In this document: piece by piece, positions 36,301 to 50,000 of the stretch
Position numbering within the stretch: position 1 is the stretch's first letter
How the letters are laid out: every line of letters begins with the position of its first letter
Assembly (NCBI GenBank): GCA_026936325.1
Contig: JAPTHN010000006.1
Span: 30,583,296 to 30,647,295 of the forward strand
Reading direction: 5' to 3'
Source: Platynereis dumerilii
Taxonomy: Eukaryota; Annelida; Polychaeta; Phyllodocida; Nereididae
Length of the DNA stretch: 64,000 nucleotides
Translations under genes and position numbers: made by a program
The notes under the pieces: model-generated
What the model was told of the DNA's origin: nothing
Seen by the model: only the letters and a program-made list of their open reading frames with translations
Databases searched by the model: none

Positions 36301-37147
36301 GAAATCGTTCACTTGCCTGGTATAGGCCTACTTTTGCAGAAATAACATAGGCCTACATGTACAGTGATACGAGAACAAAAATGTTTCTTTTAAGTTAAGC
36401 CTATTTCTCCAATCAATAATCATTAAATTTAAAACCACAAACTACAGAATTTCTCTGTTTTCAAGCTCAGAAGGTACTCAATCAAAAAAAACAAAAAACA
36501 ATGTGCAGGCCATTTTAAAGCAGCACTTTAATTTGATAAAATTTCACACTGACACATTCAGAGTTCCAGTGTAAGTGCAATTAGTTGAATAATTGGCTCT
36601 GTGCCAACACTGTAGGATGACCTTTGACCCATGAAAGTCAACCCATTTACTTAGTCGGTTATGGTTTGCCAAAGAAATCTTCTCAATGCGAGTTAAAATA
36701 TTGACGAGGCTGCATGACAAGTTAGAATGAAATTGGTTAGGAATAGGAAGTGGTCATGCATAAAGTTTGGCAAAGGTTCTTCGGCAGGTGCTTGCCCTTC
36801 GCGTTGCTAAAAATGGCAGCCCGACAAAAGTATCGAAGTCGAAAGCTTGTAATGCTGAAGCATAATTTGAGAATAATAACTTAAAAGCGAAAATGTTCAC
36901 AGCATGCATGAAAGACAGAAACTTCTGACACCAAAAATTACCTCGATGAAATAAACTTGCATGTGGGGGAGCATTAATTCCACATTCCGTGTAAACCCTT
37001 TTCTCATAAAATTATCCCAAATGATGACTTAAGCTCAAGAAATATCACAGCAAGTTGGTTAAACAAGGCTGTTACTACTTACCCCCTTTGACTTTTCACC
37101 TCCCCCTCTTGGATGAGACGTCAGATTGGTGGCCCCTTGTATCAGTG

Positions 37148-37224
<77 letters not shown>

Positions 37225-40200
37225 TTATCTATTTATCTACTTAAGCATTACAGCCAAGGCAATGAATTTGGCATGTGTGCCAATGAATTTTTTCTTAATG
37301 TAGGCCTATATAGTGATAAATTTAAAAATAAAGTTATAACTCACACTGGCCCCCATGGCCCAAGCTCCAATCACTTTTCTGCAGGATTCCAGTCCTTTGG
37401 GTCGTTCAGCCATTGAATGGCAGGGGGCATCATAGTCTCTGATTTTGGTTCCCTCTGGTGCTAGGCAGTGAAATACTTCCATGTGGTGAACTATTCCTTT
37501 GGATTGGGGAGAAATTGCTCCTTCAAACTGCAAGCGCAGATAGGTAGATTTCAAAGAGGGAGAAAGAACTTTCAAATAAGATGAGAAACATTGAGAATAT
37601 TTGCAGTACGTGTAATTTGGAGGTATAGTCTGTATAGAAGATAATTTTACCTGAATGATATGATGCTTGGTTGGGAGATGAGGTAGTTTCTTCACTTTAC
37701 ACCAATATGTTGTCTCAACTGCTGGGATTTTGACCTAAATAGCAAAATCAAAATAATTATGCGTTTTGCTGTTCAACTCTTTTATTAAATCTAATGGTAT
37801 TATGTAATGTATAGCGCTACAATGGGCCTAAACATGACACAAAACAAGTGTGCTTTGATGGGTCATTTTACATGACCAAGTCTGCATTAATTATCAAATC
37901 TGACCTACAGGTGTAATTGCTATTATGCTAGACATCTCCTATAAACCATGAAATTCTACCGGCGAGGTAAGAAAAAACAAATGTTCTTCGACTCATTCTG
38001 GACATCATTTCCATGCAGTAAAACTTAAAGATACTGCAATGTTCCAAAAAAGTAATAGTTGGATCCACAAAGAAAACATCAGTTTTCAAGCATCATTTTT
38101 TATCATTTATTATATTTGATTAAACAGAAAAAAATTGAAAATTCCTTGAATCCCAAGTTTGTTTAAAGTACTGGTAGACCTATACAATAGCCCTTTAACT
38201 AATAATACCTTATATAGCTCTATTTATAGGTATTACCTATAGGTAAAGCTCCATAACGCATGCCTATTTAAAAAAAAGAGAGAGTTTATACTGCATTGGC
38301 CCACATACAAGTTGACACAACAATATATAAGAACATACGTCATCAACATGCATGACAAACGTCTGCACATCCGCCGGAAGTGGAGGATCCGGAAGTTGGC
38401 TTCTGAGCAGTTGAGCCCTCTGTAGGACTGGAGAGAAACTACTGGCATTCCTGCCCTCAACGTCCATGGCAGGACCTGGGGCTGTGAACAAGAGAATATG
38501 GGTGGTTCCAGACTGAAAAAAAAACATCCCTGATTAGATAATAGAATCGTATTAGATTAAAATTCTAGGTCTTCTGAACATTAGATATTAGGTACATGTA
38601 AGAGGAGATTTCGTAATTAGATTGTAAGTAAGTAAATATATTTATTCAGCTAATGACATATATAGGCCTACATGTAATATGTAAATGGCACTGCCATGAA
38701 ATTCGCGCAGCACTTTAAAACGTTTTTGTAGGACTTCTAGTGTTACCATAACTTTCATGTTTATTTCATATTCAACGTATGAAAGGCAGTCATGTAACTG
38801 TTTCAGAAAATTAGAAAGAGACAGATAACATGGAAAGACAGAGAAAAATGTAGAATAGCAAGATAAACTAGACAAAGAATATAATAGATAAATAGATAAA
38901 TAGATAGATAAATAGAGAGATAAATAGATAAACAGATAGATAGATAGATATATTGACAGATAGATAGATAAATTGATAGATAGATATAGATAAATAAGAT
39001 TGATAGATAATCAGCTAAATGGTTAAAAGGCAGACAGCACTGAAAGCTGCCAAAGTCAAGTCTATGTTAGATTGTTGATATTACATAATAGTATAAATAT
39101 ATAGTAATACAAAAACAATAACATTGCATGTAGATTAACTGTTCACTATTACATAATTATCAGTTTATAAAGATTATGTAACTTTATTTTTGTTATGTTT
39201 TCTTGTTGTCTGATTGAAACATGTTAATAATTTGATTTAGCTTGTCAATGCTAATAATTAGCTTTTCCATAAAAATTATTTGTACAGGATATATTACTAG
39301 AGAAAATTGAATTTTTAAGACACTTTTGAAGATGAATATGTTATGTTTTGTTAGATACGAAACTAAATCATTGATAAGAAGCTGGACCCACTTGACCTAA
39401 TTCCCAGCTGTGGACTGTTGATGTTGAGACCATCACTGCACAGAGTTTTGAGTCTTCTCTTGCACTCAATTCGCTTCGCTCAACGGCCTTCGGCCGTTTC
39501 GCTGCGCGAATATTATACAAATATGCATCAGAAATCGATTTCGAGTTACAGAGGAGATTCTTGAACATTATATACACTCTAGTTCATAAATATGGAATAT
39601 AGGCAGAGGTCAAAATTTAGGTGGAAATTTAATAACACCATTTCATGATGGGAGCTGCAAACACACATCCAACATTTTTTCAATGTAAATATGGGTCCAT
39701 TCAACATCACATAGGGAACATTTTACGAATTTGGAGAAAATCTTCACAACTGGGGTCAATAATGGAAATACTGAAAAAAAAATATTCCAGATTTTTGTAG
39801 GGTTGACATCACATGAAATACTGTTGATACATGAAAATAATTTGTGAGAGCAAAGTAATTTAAAAAGGGGTCAAAATGAGTTGTTAACATAGTCAATACT
39901 GGGGAAAACTCCCTCTAGGGGTAATCTAGACTTCGATTTGAATGGCACACCTATTTTTTATTGATTTGTGAATATTTTTCTTTCTGTATGAAATAGCCTC
40001 AAATAGGCCCTCCTTAGATGATCCTAAGTTACATCAACTCTGCAGACAATGTAATTAATGGACCATTAATGAGATATTACAATTTGAAACTTACATCAAT
40101 GGTGTAGTCATCGTCATCACATGTGTCGTATTCGCGGTGGAAGGTTATGCTCACTCCTCCAGTCGTGATTCGGCCTTCGTCCAAAAAATAGTCCTGATGT

Positions 40201-42847
40201 TGGTCGACGTGGATTATGCCTTCCGCATCTGTATGGGCATCCTGGGTAGTGGATAAAAGTATATTATAAATCAAAAGTTATTCCCTTGTATCAGTGTCTA
40301 TGCTGGACAAGTAAAAGATCCCTCTCATGGGGTTAATGTGTAACGCATTGAGGACTTCCGCTCTCTCTCCCATCTCATCAATCCTCGTGAGCGCCCAGAA
40401 CTGCGCCTGGAGGGCTGCACTTACTATCTATTTATCTATCTATCTATCTATCTTTCACTGAGCATCGAGCAACTGTAATATAGGAAGGACAAAGCATTTA
40501 TTCTTGTTATTTGCGTTACTTTCCTTTCGTTACAGCTTTCATAAATTAACTTAAAAGTTCCACTGTAAAGGAAAGAGGCATATGGGCAGTTTTACGGTAT
40601 TTGCACTCGACCGATTTTTCGTCTTTAAGCAATTACTCTGAGAAAAGTATGACAGGTACACAGAAATTTTTCTTGGTGTCAGTCTTGTACTACATTGAAG
40701 TATTTGTGTACCAAATTTTACCTTGCTACGATACTTAGTTTTGATACAGCAAGTGATTTATGACCAATTTTTGCACTTTTTTGTGTCTCACTGGCAGTTT
40801 CGCATATTTTTATGGCAACACAGAAAAGCAAATGGAGGCAGTTGTGATTCATGTTAATGATGCCTGTCTGGACCTATGTCTTGGGCATAAAATACAACAG
40901 GTTTCATGTAAATAAGTTATATACTAATGGAGCTGTCTCCCACAATGTAGAAAATGGCATGTGTCAAAAAGTTTGTCTTCGATGGTCATTTATTACTGCA
41001 TATGCTGTTATGAATCAGTATCAAAGACTGTATCTACCGTTTGTGTCAATTTTGTAGCTGTAGATATGTCTCAAGGTAAATCAAAACGTTTCATTCCAGA
41101 ATCTATACCTTGTTTTCGGAATTTGAGGCTTGAATATGATGTCAAAAAAATGTGTCCTATCCAGTACGAGGAAAAAACACTCAGGATTCGGAAGGAAAAA
41201 ACAAGCTATTTGTGTTTTCTTTTCTCGATTGTGTGCCTCTACATCAATGTGACAAATGCAAGTTGAAAAGATTTCCAGGCAATGCACATACATTTTCTCA
41301 GAAATTAAAATTCATTATGTCACAAAATGTCCTCTCCAGTACATCATAAGTTTCGCTCTGATTCTATTCTTTTAACACTGGATTCATTAAAGAAAAGAAC
41401 ATGGCTAAAATAAATAATTTAACCAGGATGCCTAAAAAGGGTATTTATAAATATAGAAAATAAAGATATATGTTTTTAGATTATTAAATTGCACTATTAT
41501 GAGAAAATCCAACTTGAGAGTAAAAGGCACTTATTTTATGTAATATATCATTATAACTGCAATTTTTCGCAAATAACAGAGTGACTAAACAAGATAATGT
41601 GTAAATATCTTATTTATGGAGCAATTCAAGCTGATTTTTTTTCTGAGCCTTAATTTTGGGTCATTTTCGGTGATTTTTCTCTCTAGAACATGGTCTTTCA
41701 CTCAAAGGAAACACTATGAATTCAAATCATACAGCAACAAAACTTGACTTTGAGTTAGTATGATGCCTAAGCATTATTTATCTTGGCAATCATGTGTCTA
41801 TTGAGACTAAAACCTTTCTAAACACTATAAAACATAAATTTTGAGAGTAAGGAATATTTAATTTCTTAAATTTTGTCATAAAAATCGTTGGAAATAAAGT
41901 TCTGCCATATTTCATCGAAATTTAAGTTTTGTATTGCTTTCGGGGGTTCTATGCAACAAGATGGCTGGATTTCCATTGCAAAAATGGTTAAATTAGTATT
42001 CACATGGACATTTTTTCTGATAAACATTTTTTTCAAAAATGTAAACCTTGCCTACTTTATGGAGTGGCAATTTGGTGATAAACCTACAAATCACATGTGT
42101 TCTTGTTGATTTAGGAATCTTTAATATGTTCATTTCATGATAGCATGAAGGAAATTCTCATTTACAAACCTTTATTTTGACACCCCATGAGACACTTTGA
42201 GTGCAGATACTGTAAAACTGCCCATATAGGCCTACCTCATATAGGCCTATATATATAAATGCCAACAATTTATTTGTACAAGTTGTCAAACATGGAAATT
42301 TGTGAAGCAATTCAATCCCAATTATGGGATGGATGGATGGATGATTGGGGCTTTACGTCCTGTATTTATGTATTTGGTAGACTAATTAGGACAGGAGGAG
42401 GACACAGCAATGAGGTGAAGGATGATTGAAACAGCCGTCCAACATAGGCCCAGGTGACCCGGCAAGAGCTGGATTCGAACCCTGGACCCAGCGATTGGCA
42501 GTCCAGGACCCTACCACTAGACCAACCCTCCCCCTCCCAATTATGGGAATTCCACAGTGCTCACTGTTGTGCCTTCCCTCCATCTACAAACGTCTGTTCT
42601 TGTTTTATACATTTTCCTCTATTTATAAATGTCAACTATTTCTAAAAAAATTGAGGCCTGCATACGCTCCCAGAAATTAACTTTTCAAATTTCAGCTTGA
42701 AAATTTCAATCCCTCTCATTTCAAACTTGCCATGACTGACATGGTTTGCTACAGCTCCAACAGATACACTGCATTAAACACAGGCTTCACCTAAGATGAG
42801 GACCGCATCCAATGCAAATAGAAATTATTGGAACTATTTCAAGAGAC

Positions 42848-42887
<40 letters not shown>

Positions 42888-45800
42888 GGGTAGATGGATA
42901 GATGGATAGATATGACAGTCCAGAGCACGATTTAAATCTCCAGTAACAATTTTTGTTCCATGACCCCTATGTAACAAGCCCCTGGATTGGCCAACAACCC
43001 ACCTGCATAATGTGATGTTCACCTGTGTGCAGTGGTGTGTGACAGGCAGGTCAATAACAAAAGTGTTATACACTGATCAGTGAATATAACATTTGTTATT
43101 GACCTCCCTGGAAAAAAATTTCCAAAAAAAAAAATTTTCCCAAAAAAAAAAATTTTCCCAAAAAAAAAAATGTTAGGAAAAAAAAAAAAATTCCGAAAAA
43201 AGAAAATTTCCACAAAAAAAAAATTTTCCCCAAAAAAAAATAATCATGGAACAAAACAATTGTGGACTTCAGTTTCGGTCAATATCAGGTTTTACGGACC
43301 TGACCTTCGGCCTCGGTGAATATCACCGGTCAGGTCCGTAAAACCTGATATTGACCTCAACCGAAGTCCATAATTGTATAATATCGCTATTTTATAAAGT
43401 TTTTCTTTTCGTTTTTAATTATTTACAAATTTACAAAACTATTTACAAGTATGTATCATTTCCAGTCTTTATGATTGCCAAATTGTTCTATAAATATTTC
43501 TATCTTAATACCTATCTAAATATTCAGATAGATATATCTAATAGGGTGTATGGATACAGGATGAAAAGCCCCGATCATCCATCCATACTAACTTGTATAA
43601 CCAGCCAATATATAGCCTAGAGCTACAGAGATTGTGCAATTAATATTGCGTGTATAAATGATCACCCTGATGCGATCATTTATTGGGCTATTTCTGTCTA
43701 CTGGCAGGAGTCACTGCGGCTGGAAATTATTCAACGGGGCTGGCAAGGGCCGCCATCAACGTCATTAATCACGTGGTGGTCAAAAGGCACACTCAAAGGA
43801 AGTCGTGATAAGGGCAAGAGGGGTTTGTAAGGGGGAGGGGGTGGGATTGGGTTGAAGGAGCATGAATCCTCCTGGTAGTGTAGGGGGTAGGGTACCTGTG
43901 AAGAAAAGTTAAAATAAAGAAATGTCAAGGTCTTACCCCCTAAACTTTTTTCCTTTTGATCTAAGGATAAACTGTGCCAAATTTCGTGTAAATCAATTGA
44001 TATTTAGAGCCATTAGAGGTTGCTCAATGGCTTTGAGGTTTATAATGCAAATCCAATGGGATGATATTACGTGTGCCAGGAGATACCCCTCGCAAAGTGA
44101 AAATAAATTGGACTTGTTGGTTTTTGGGACATTATTGGTTAACATCATTATAGATCTAAACTTCAGTACTACAGGGCACCCTCTAAAAATGAATACATTT
44201 TCATGAAATTTGGCACAATTTACCTCGTTGTAAGACCTTGGCATTTCCAAAGTTGGCGTTTCGTTAGCACCCAGTAGGGAGGTAAGAGGAAAGAGTCGGA
44301 ATTTTGTCAAGCGCCGGTGAGCTTGTTTACTTCATGATGCCATGGTATTTGAATTAATTAAAAAATACTGTTTATTTGAGGGTATTACATGTACCATGGA
44401 TTAACGACTGGCAACTGAGGGCAGTAAAATCATTATTGCCCCAAAAGTGCATGTAAAGTAATAATAATTTATGACATTAAAACAATTAACTGTTAGACAT
44501 TGTTCATTTCTATAAGGCTACTGCTCCCCTCAATACAGATTATCATGGTAAAATTAGGGTATACCTCAACACATGGATCCTCGGGAGGCAAAGTGAACCA
44601 ACCCTGAATTTTGGCATTTCCATGTTTCAATGGTTTTGGGCATAAAATTGTGTTCTCAATCTGATGGTGAGGTGACCTACCTTAATTCCGATAGCAAGGC
44701 TATTTTTATAGGGGGCGAACCAACCCAGTGTGGCCAAAAGTCAGTTTAGTCGCAAGGCAAAGTGAACCAACCCACACATCTCGAGGCAAAGTGAACCAAC
44801 CCATGCATTTTGAGGCAAAGTGAACCAACCCAAATTTGGATCATTTTTGCAGCAATTCCAATCCTCAGAATGAGGCTGATTAATTAATTTTCAACCAAAG
44901 ACTTCAAGTACCCTCACCGGTTGATATTAGGTCATTTTCAACCATCCGATTGACCAGCATTGCCATTCATAGGAGTGAAGATACAGTATTTAGGTAAAGT
45001 GAACCAACCCAAGCGACCATCATTTCGCTGCAAAAGTGAACCAACCCTTATTTCGAACTTTCTCTGAGGAAAAAACTTTTCAGAGTGAGGCTAATTAGTA
45101 TAGGTTATTCACCTAGGGAGAGGCAATATGTGATTTATCCAGCGAGGGCGTTAGCCCGAGCTGTGATAAACACATATTGCCGATCCCGCGGTGAATAACT
45201 GGCTTATACCACAAGACAAAACTGAAACTTGTCATTTGTTGCTGTGATTTTTCACAGCTTCACTTATTATTCTCCCATGGGAGGATAACTGGACAACAAA
45301 GAATATGGCTTTTATTGCAGTGAAATACTGGCTCATGATTGGCTGACAGAGGTGTCGAATGGTATAAATTCATTTGCCACCCTGAAGTTGTTATGTTCAT
45401 GTAAGATCTTGAACGAAGTGCAATTATCTATTTATTTGGCCAATTTGACATTAAATCATCAGCAGTTTAAAGCAAAATATGGGTTGGTTCACTTTGAATT
45501 GATAAGATAGATTATTGTTTTCTTTCTTCATGTTAAAGACAAGCTCCTCTCCTCTACTCTCCCTGGGGAAGAATTTGGTGCGGGACTTTTTTTTTGTATG
45601 AAACCAAAATGTTTTGTGGTACTTCTTGCCCACGGACAAAACTTGGAAGGTCGGCAGTAAAGACACGCCTTTCCGCTGTCTCCGTCATTTTCTGCTTTGG
45701 TAGAGACGGACCACAGTACCAAAAGAATCACAATTACTAATGAATAAAATAAAAAAGCCGAACCGAAGTCCTTTGTCGGTGGATCTTACAGTCTATTTCG

Positions 45801-46855
45801 ACTGCTTTACCACTTGTCCCCCTCGACATTTTCTGTGAAATGTGCCCCTGTCCTGCCCTCTCCTCCCCTCTCCATAGATGCCCACACATGCCCCTCACTA
45901 ATCTTATCCAATAACTTTTCTGTTGAAAGAGACCTGTTCAGAGAGCGGACATTGGGGCTTGACCCATGTAATCTTATTGCTAGTCCTAAAGGCCCCATAA
46001 TAGCTGCTATAATAGCTGATATCAATGGTTCACTTGCCATTAATTATATCTGAAGGGCAGGAAATTTCATTTGGCAGCATATCAATGCTGCAGCTACAGC
46101 ACTGGGCCGCATATTGGACTATCCTTAAGAACCAAGCTGCCTGAATGATTGGTTGTACTGAGTACCACGTGATCTTTGTGACTCTGAGACGTGGTCACAT
46201 GACTTATTACTCAGACAGGTGATGTGATAAATGTACGTGATTTTGATGGCATAGTATAATACATATTAGATTTCACATCACTCCTGAATAAATTTCAAGA
46301 TTTAAACATAGGCTGCGCGGCAGCATACCCTCGGCTAATCAGTGGCTATTCTGCAGGCAGTGAGATCAAGTGGCCCTCAGGAGGCGCTGGCTTTGAGGGG
46401 GCAAGGTCCCTAAAAACTTTAAATTAATGCAATTGATGTCAAGGAAAATATGTCTGGTAAAGCAGGAACAATCACGGAAAAACACAGAGAATTTGCTCCA
46501 AAGCTTATAGTGCACTAAATTATATATATAATTTCAGCTATCTTTATTTAGTTTCATTTCAAATATCAGCTCCAATAGGCCAACATGTAAACTAGAAGAA
46601 TCATTCTAATAAAGCAGCTTCCAATCAAACGCTGGAACTATGTTGCTGACCACATTTACAAATAGATAATAGAAACAACCAGGGCCAGGCGACAGTTAGA
46701 TTATAGGCCTGAAAAACAATTAAAACGACCAAACGCTCCAAAAAGTGGCACATTCAGTCCCATTTGCTGAATTTAGGTGTTTTTGACACAAAGACAACAT
46801 GTCTGAATCTACTGGATGACATGTTGATCTATCTATCTATCTGTCTACCTACATG

Positions 46856-46900
<45 letters not shown>

Positions 46901-46938
46901 GTCTATCTATCTATTTATCTACCTATCTACCTATCTAC

Positions 46939-46972
<34 letters not shown>

Positions 46973-46996
46973 GTCTATCTGCCTATCTACCTATTC

Positions 46997-47049
<53 letters not shown>

Positions 47050-50000
47050 CATCTATTCTTAGCTATTCTTATCATAAATTACAAATATGGAATAGGGGTC
47101 TAAAAACAGAAATTATAGATTATATGTCTTCAACCAAAACCATTGTAAATAGTAAGACTACAACAAGATTTGTGCCAGTATATATATCTCTTAAGACTAA
47201 GAAAGTTGCTAGTTAATACAATGGTTAAATGCTGGTCAAACTTGGAAGAATAACAATAGCTGTAAAGAAAAACAAAACAAAAGAAACAAGTCCCAACTCT
47301 GTGTACAGCTTGCATGGGCTACAAAATTCATGTCTCACTCACTCTCAGCTTCTTCTTGGCCTACATTTTTTATTCAAATTGGAAATTTCTTTATTTGTTC
47401 AATATAAAACTACAAAGTTGGTGTCAATGCAGTTTGGACATATTTCTAAGAAAAATGGAAATTTGTTAAAAAGTTGAGGGTGCTGTGTACTGCTTTTATG
47501 CTCCTTTGTTCCCAGCTTTGGTCACTGCAGAGGATTAGTGACACAATGTTACATAACATGAATGGTTGGAGGGGAGGGGTACAATGAAGCACAGACACAT
47601 AGTCTCCAGTGGCCATTCAACAAAAACTGGACCCCTTCCAATAATGACACTTTTACCCCCAACCAAAATTTCTTTAAAATGCTAAAAATACAATTGGAGT
47701 GAGTTTTAAAATGAATTAAAAGACAGATTTATCAAATAATGTCTTAAGATGTAAAATTACACACTGAAATTTGCAAAAATGGGGTTTGTATGCCAAGTAA
47801 TTTTCTTTATTAATCCTCCATATACACATAGTGGTCTGTCTGATATGTCCATATTTAATTTTCATTCAAAACAAAAATGAAAGTAAGCTGACAGTACTTC
47901 ATAAAATGTACATAACTGAGGCTAGATTTAAACCATTAAGTTAGAATTGAGAGTTTAAGATTTTTGTCAAAATCTTTAAAAACAGTGTAGAAACAAGCAA
48001 ATGTGTGTTCCTTAATATGCTAAATGCTTGAAAGTCCACTTATATTGACATTTCTTTCTTTCTTTTTTAATTTACATCAAATGTTGTTAGATTTAAACAA
48101 TAGAGTCACAAGTGGGGGTTTGAGATTTCTTGTCAAAAGTTTTAAATGGTAAACCTCCTGAGTCAGAACTTTGTGCATAAAGCATATTTATATATGTACA
48201 CATAATTTATCATAGTAAACTACAAATTATATTTGGGACACAATGTATGGCACTCTGAGTAACCAAGATGCAAATTTGAATAAAATGAGACAATTCAAAG
48301 GTCTACAGTTTTTTGGCTATATTTAGCAATTTCTGTCTTTTTGTTTCAAATATCTGATGATTTTAATAGATATATGCATGAAAACCATGTATTTCATTCA
48401 TGTTAATTCATTTTGTTCATATTCAAAAACAATGCATGACTTTATTAGAAAGAAAATGGTCAGGAAGTTGATATTTTCACATTTTTGTGAATTTTAAACT
48501 TGTTTTGTCGGCCTAAAATATTACGTTAACTACATAATGGCCATAAAAGTTCCTTCTTCATAGGTTTAAGTATAATACCTTTTGGTTTTTACCAATATAG
48601 TTACTGCCATTTTGGTGTGAGAGATCAAAATTCAAGAAAAATGTGAAAAATTACAAATTTTTTCAGTATTTTGGTTTTTGCGCGAAATCTGTTAGATTGA
48701 CCCTCTAAACGATTCAAGCAATTAAAAGAACTATATTTTAGACAACTAAATGCTAAATTTCAAATGTCTAACTCCAAAATTGAGGGAATTACAGAGGGTT
48801 GAAAAAACCCATTTTTTTTACATTTTTTGTGAATTTTTTAAAATCAATTTTAGTAAGAGCATTCAGACCCCCAAAAGGCACAACTAGGGTATTTAATACA
48901 TGTTATGGTAGATTTTCATGCCCATACGTATAACCGTTTCCGAGTTCTGATCCGGAAAAGAAAAAAATTAATTTTTCCGAATTTTCAACATTTTACAAAA
49001 ACTGTGGTCATTGTATAAACATGAACTCCACAAGGTACATTAACATCATAAGACCCATTCATGTGTCAAATTTCATATATATAGGTGAAATAGTTTTGGC
49101 ACAGAGGCCAATACACATTGTGTGACGCCGCCCGCCCGCCCACCCGCCCGCCCGCCCGCCCGCCCGGCCGCCCGCCGGACGGACAAAAATTTGCCATACT
49201 AACTACAATACCCGACGGCAATATACATTGCCGAGGGTAAAAAATTCAACAAGAAAACCGAAAGTGCACGCTTCTCGAGCAGGGTCAGGGGTATATTTAA
49301 AGACAAAAAACAAAAATTCTGTAGGGAAAATTCTAAATTACCATGCCTTCTTGTTGAACATCAGATGGCTGTGAACACAAAAAATGCAGATTCTATTGAT
49401 TTATATTTAGGAGTTGAGAGGGTTTTCAACAGTGTAGTATAAATTTACTGAAGCCTAAATATCTATTTATAAATGTTGATTGAATTTCTTTTAAATATTG
49501 CCTCTGTTAATTCCTTTGAATGATTTATTGTATTTGGGCCAGTTTTAGCAAAATTAAATGTATATTACATGAAATATGAATATTTCATGAATTTTCTCAT
49601 TGCAGAATTGTGTGTTTTTATTAGGCCTATCATACATATGTCTGTGAGATTTTACTTACCAATAACTTTAAATGCCACCAGATTCAGAAGTTAAAAGAAC
49701 AATACCTCAGCATAATAATCAGCTTATAGCCTCTACAAGACATCATTAAAAGTGATTATTTGTCCTGAAATTATTGCAAAAAAATGCCGTCAGTAATATT
49801 CATTAACTCACTTTCTGGATCACCAAAAGCCACACTGCCACAGTTGGAGTTTATTTCTTAACATTTATCCAATGTTTATATGATACATTGGGACAATTTA
49901 TATAATTCACATTCAGTCTTAGTAAGAATAATCCACAAGTTTATCTCATTTGAAATGCCATATTTTGATGAAAAACATTGCAAAAATTCAAAAGAAAGGC

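Noticed and set aside
42465-42537. Possible tRNA-Gly gene (also at about 61.75-61.82 kb)
   Set aside because: Heads of a multi-copy SINE family with shared bodies and target duplications.
43080-43319. Lysine-rich small protein
   Set aside because: Produced by an A-rich tandem repeat.
45807-46053. Overlapping open frames on both strands
   Set aside because: No motif, no splice sites and no start context; two opposed frames of equal length suggest low stop density by chance.
46764-47216. 150-codon plus-strand frame with Y-L-S-I repeats, and similar frames at 37.1-37.4 kb
   Set aside because: Translation of CTAT microsatellites, which stay open in all frames.
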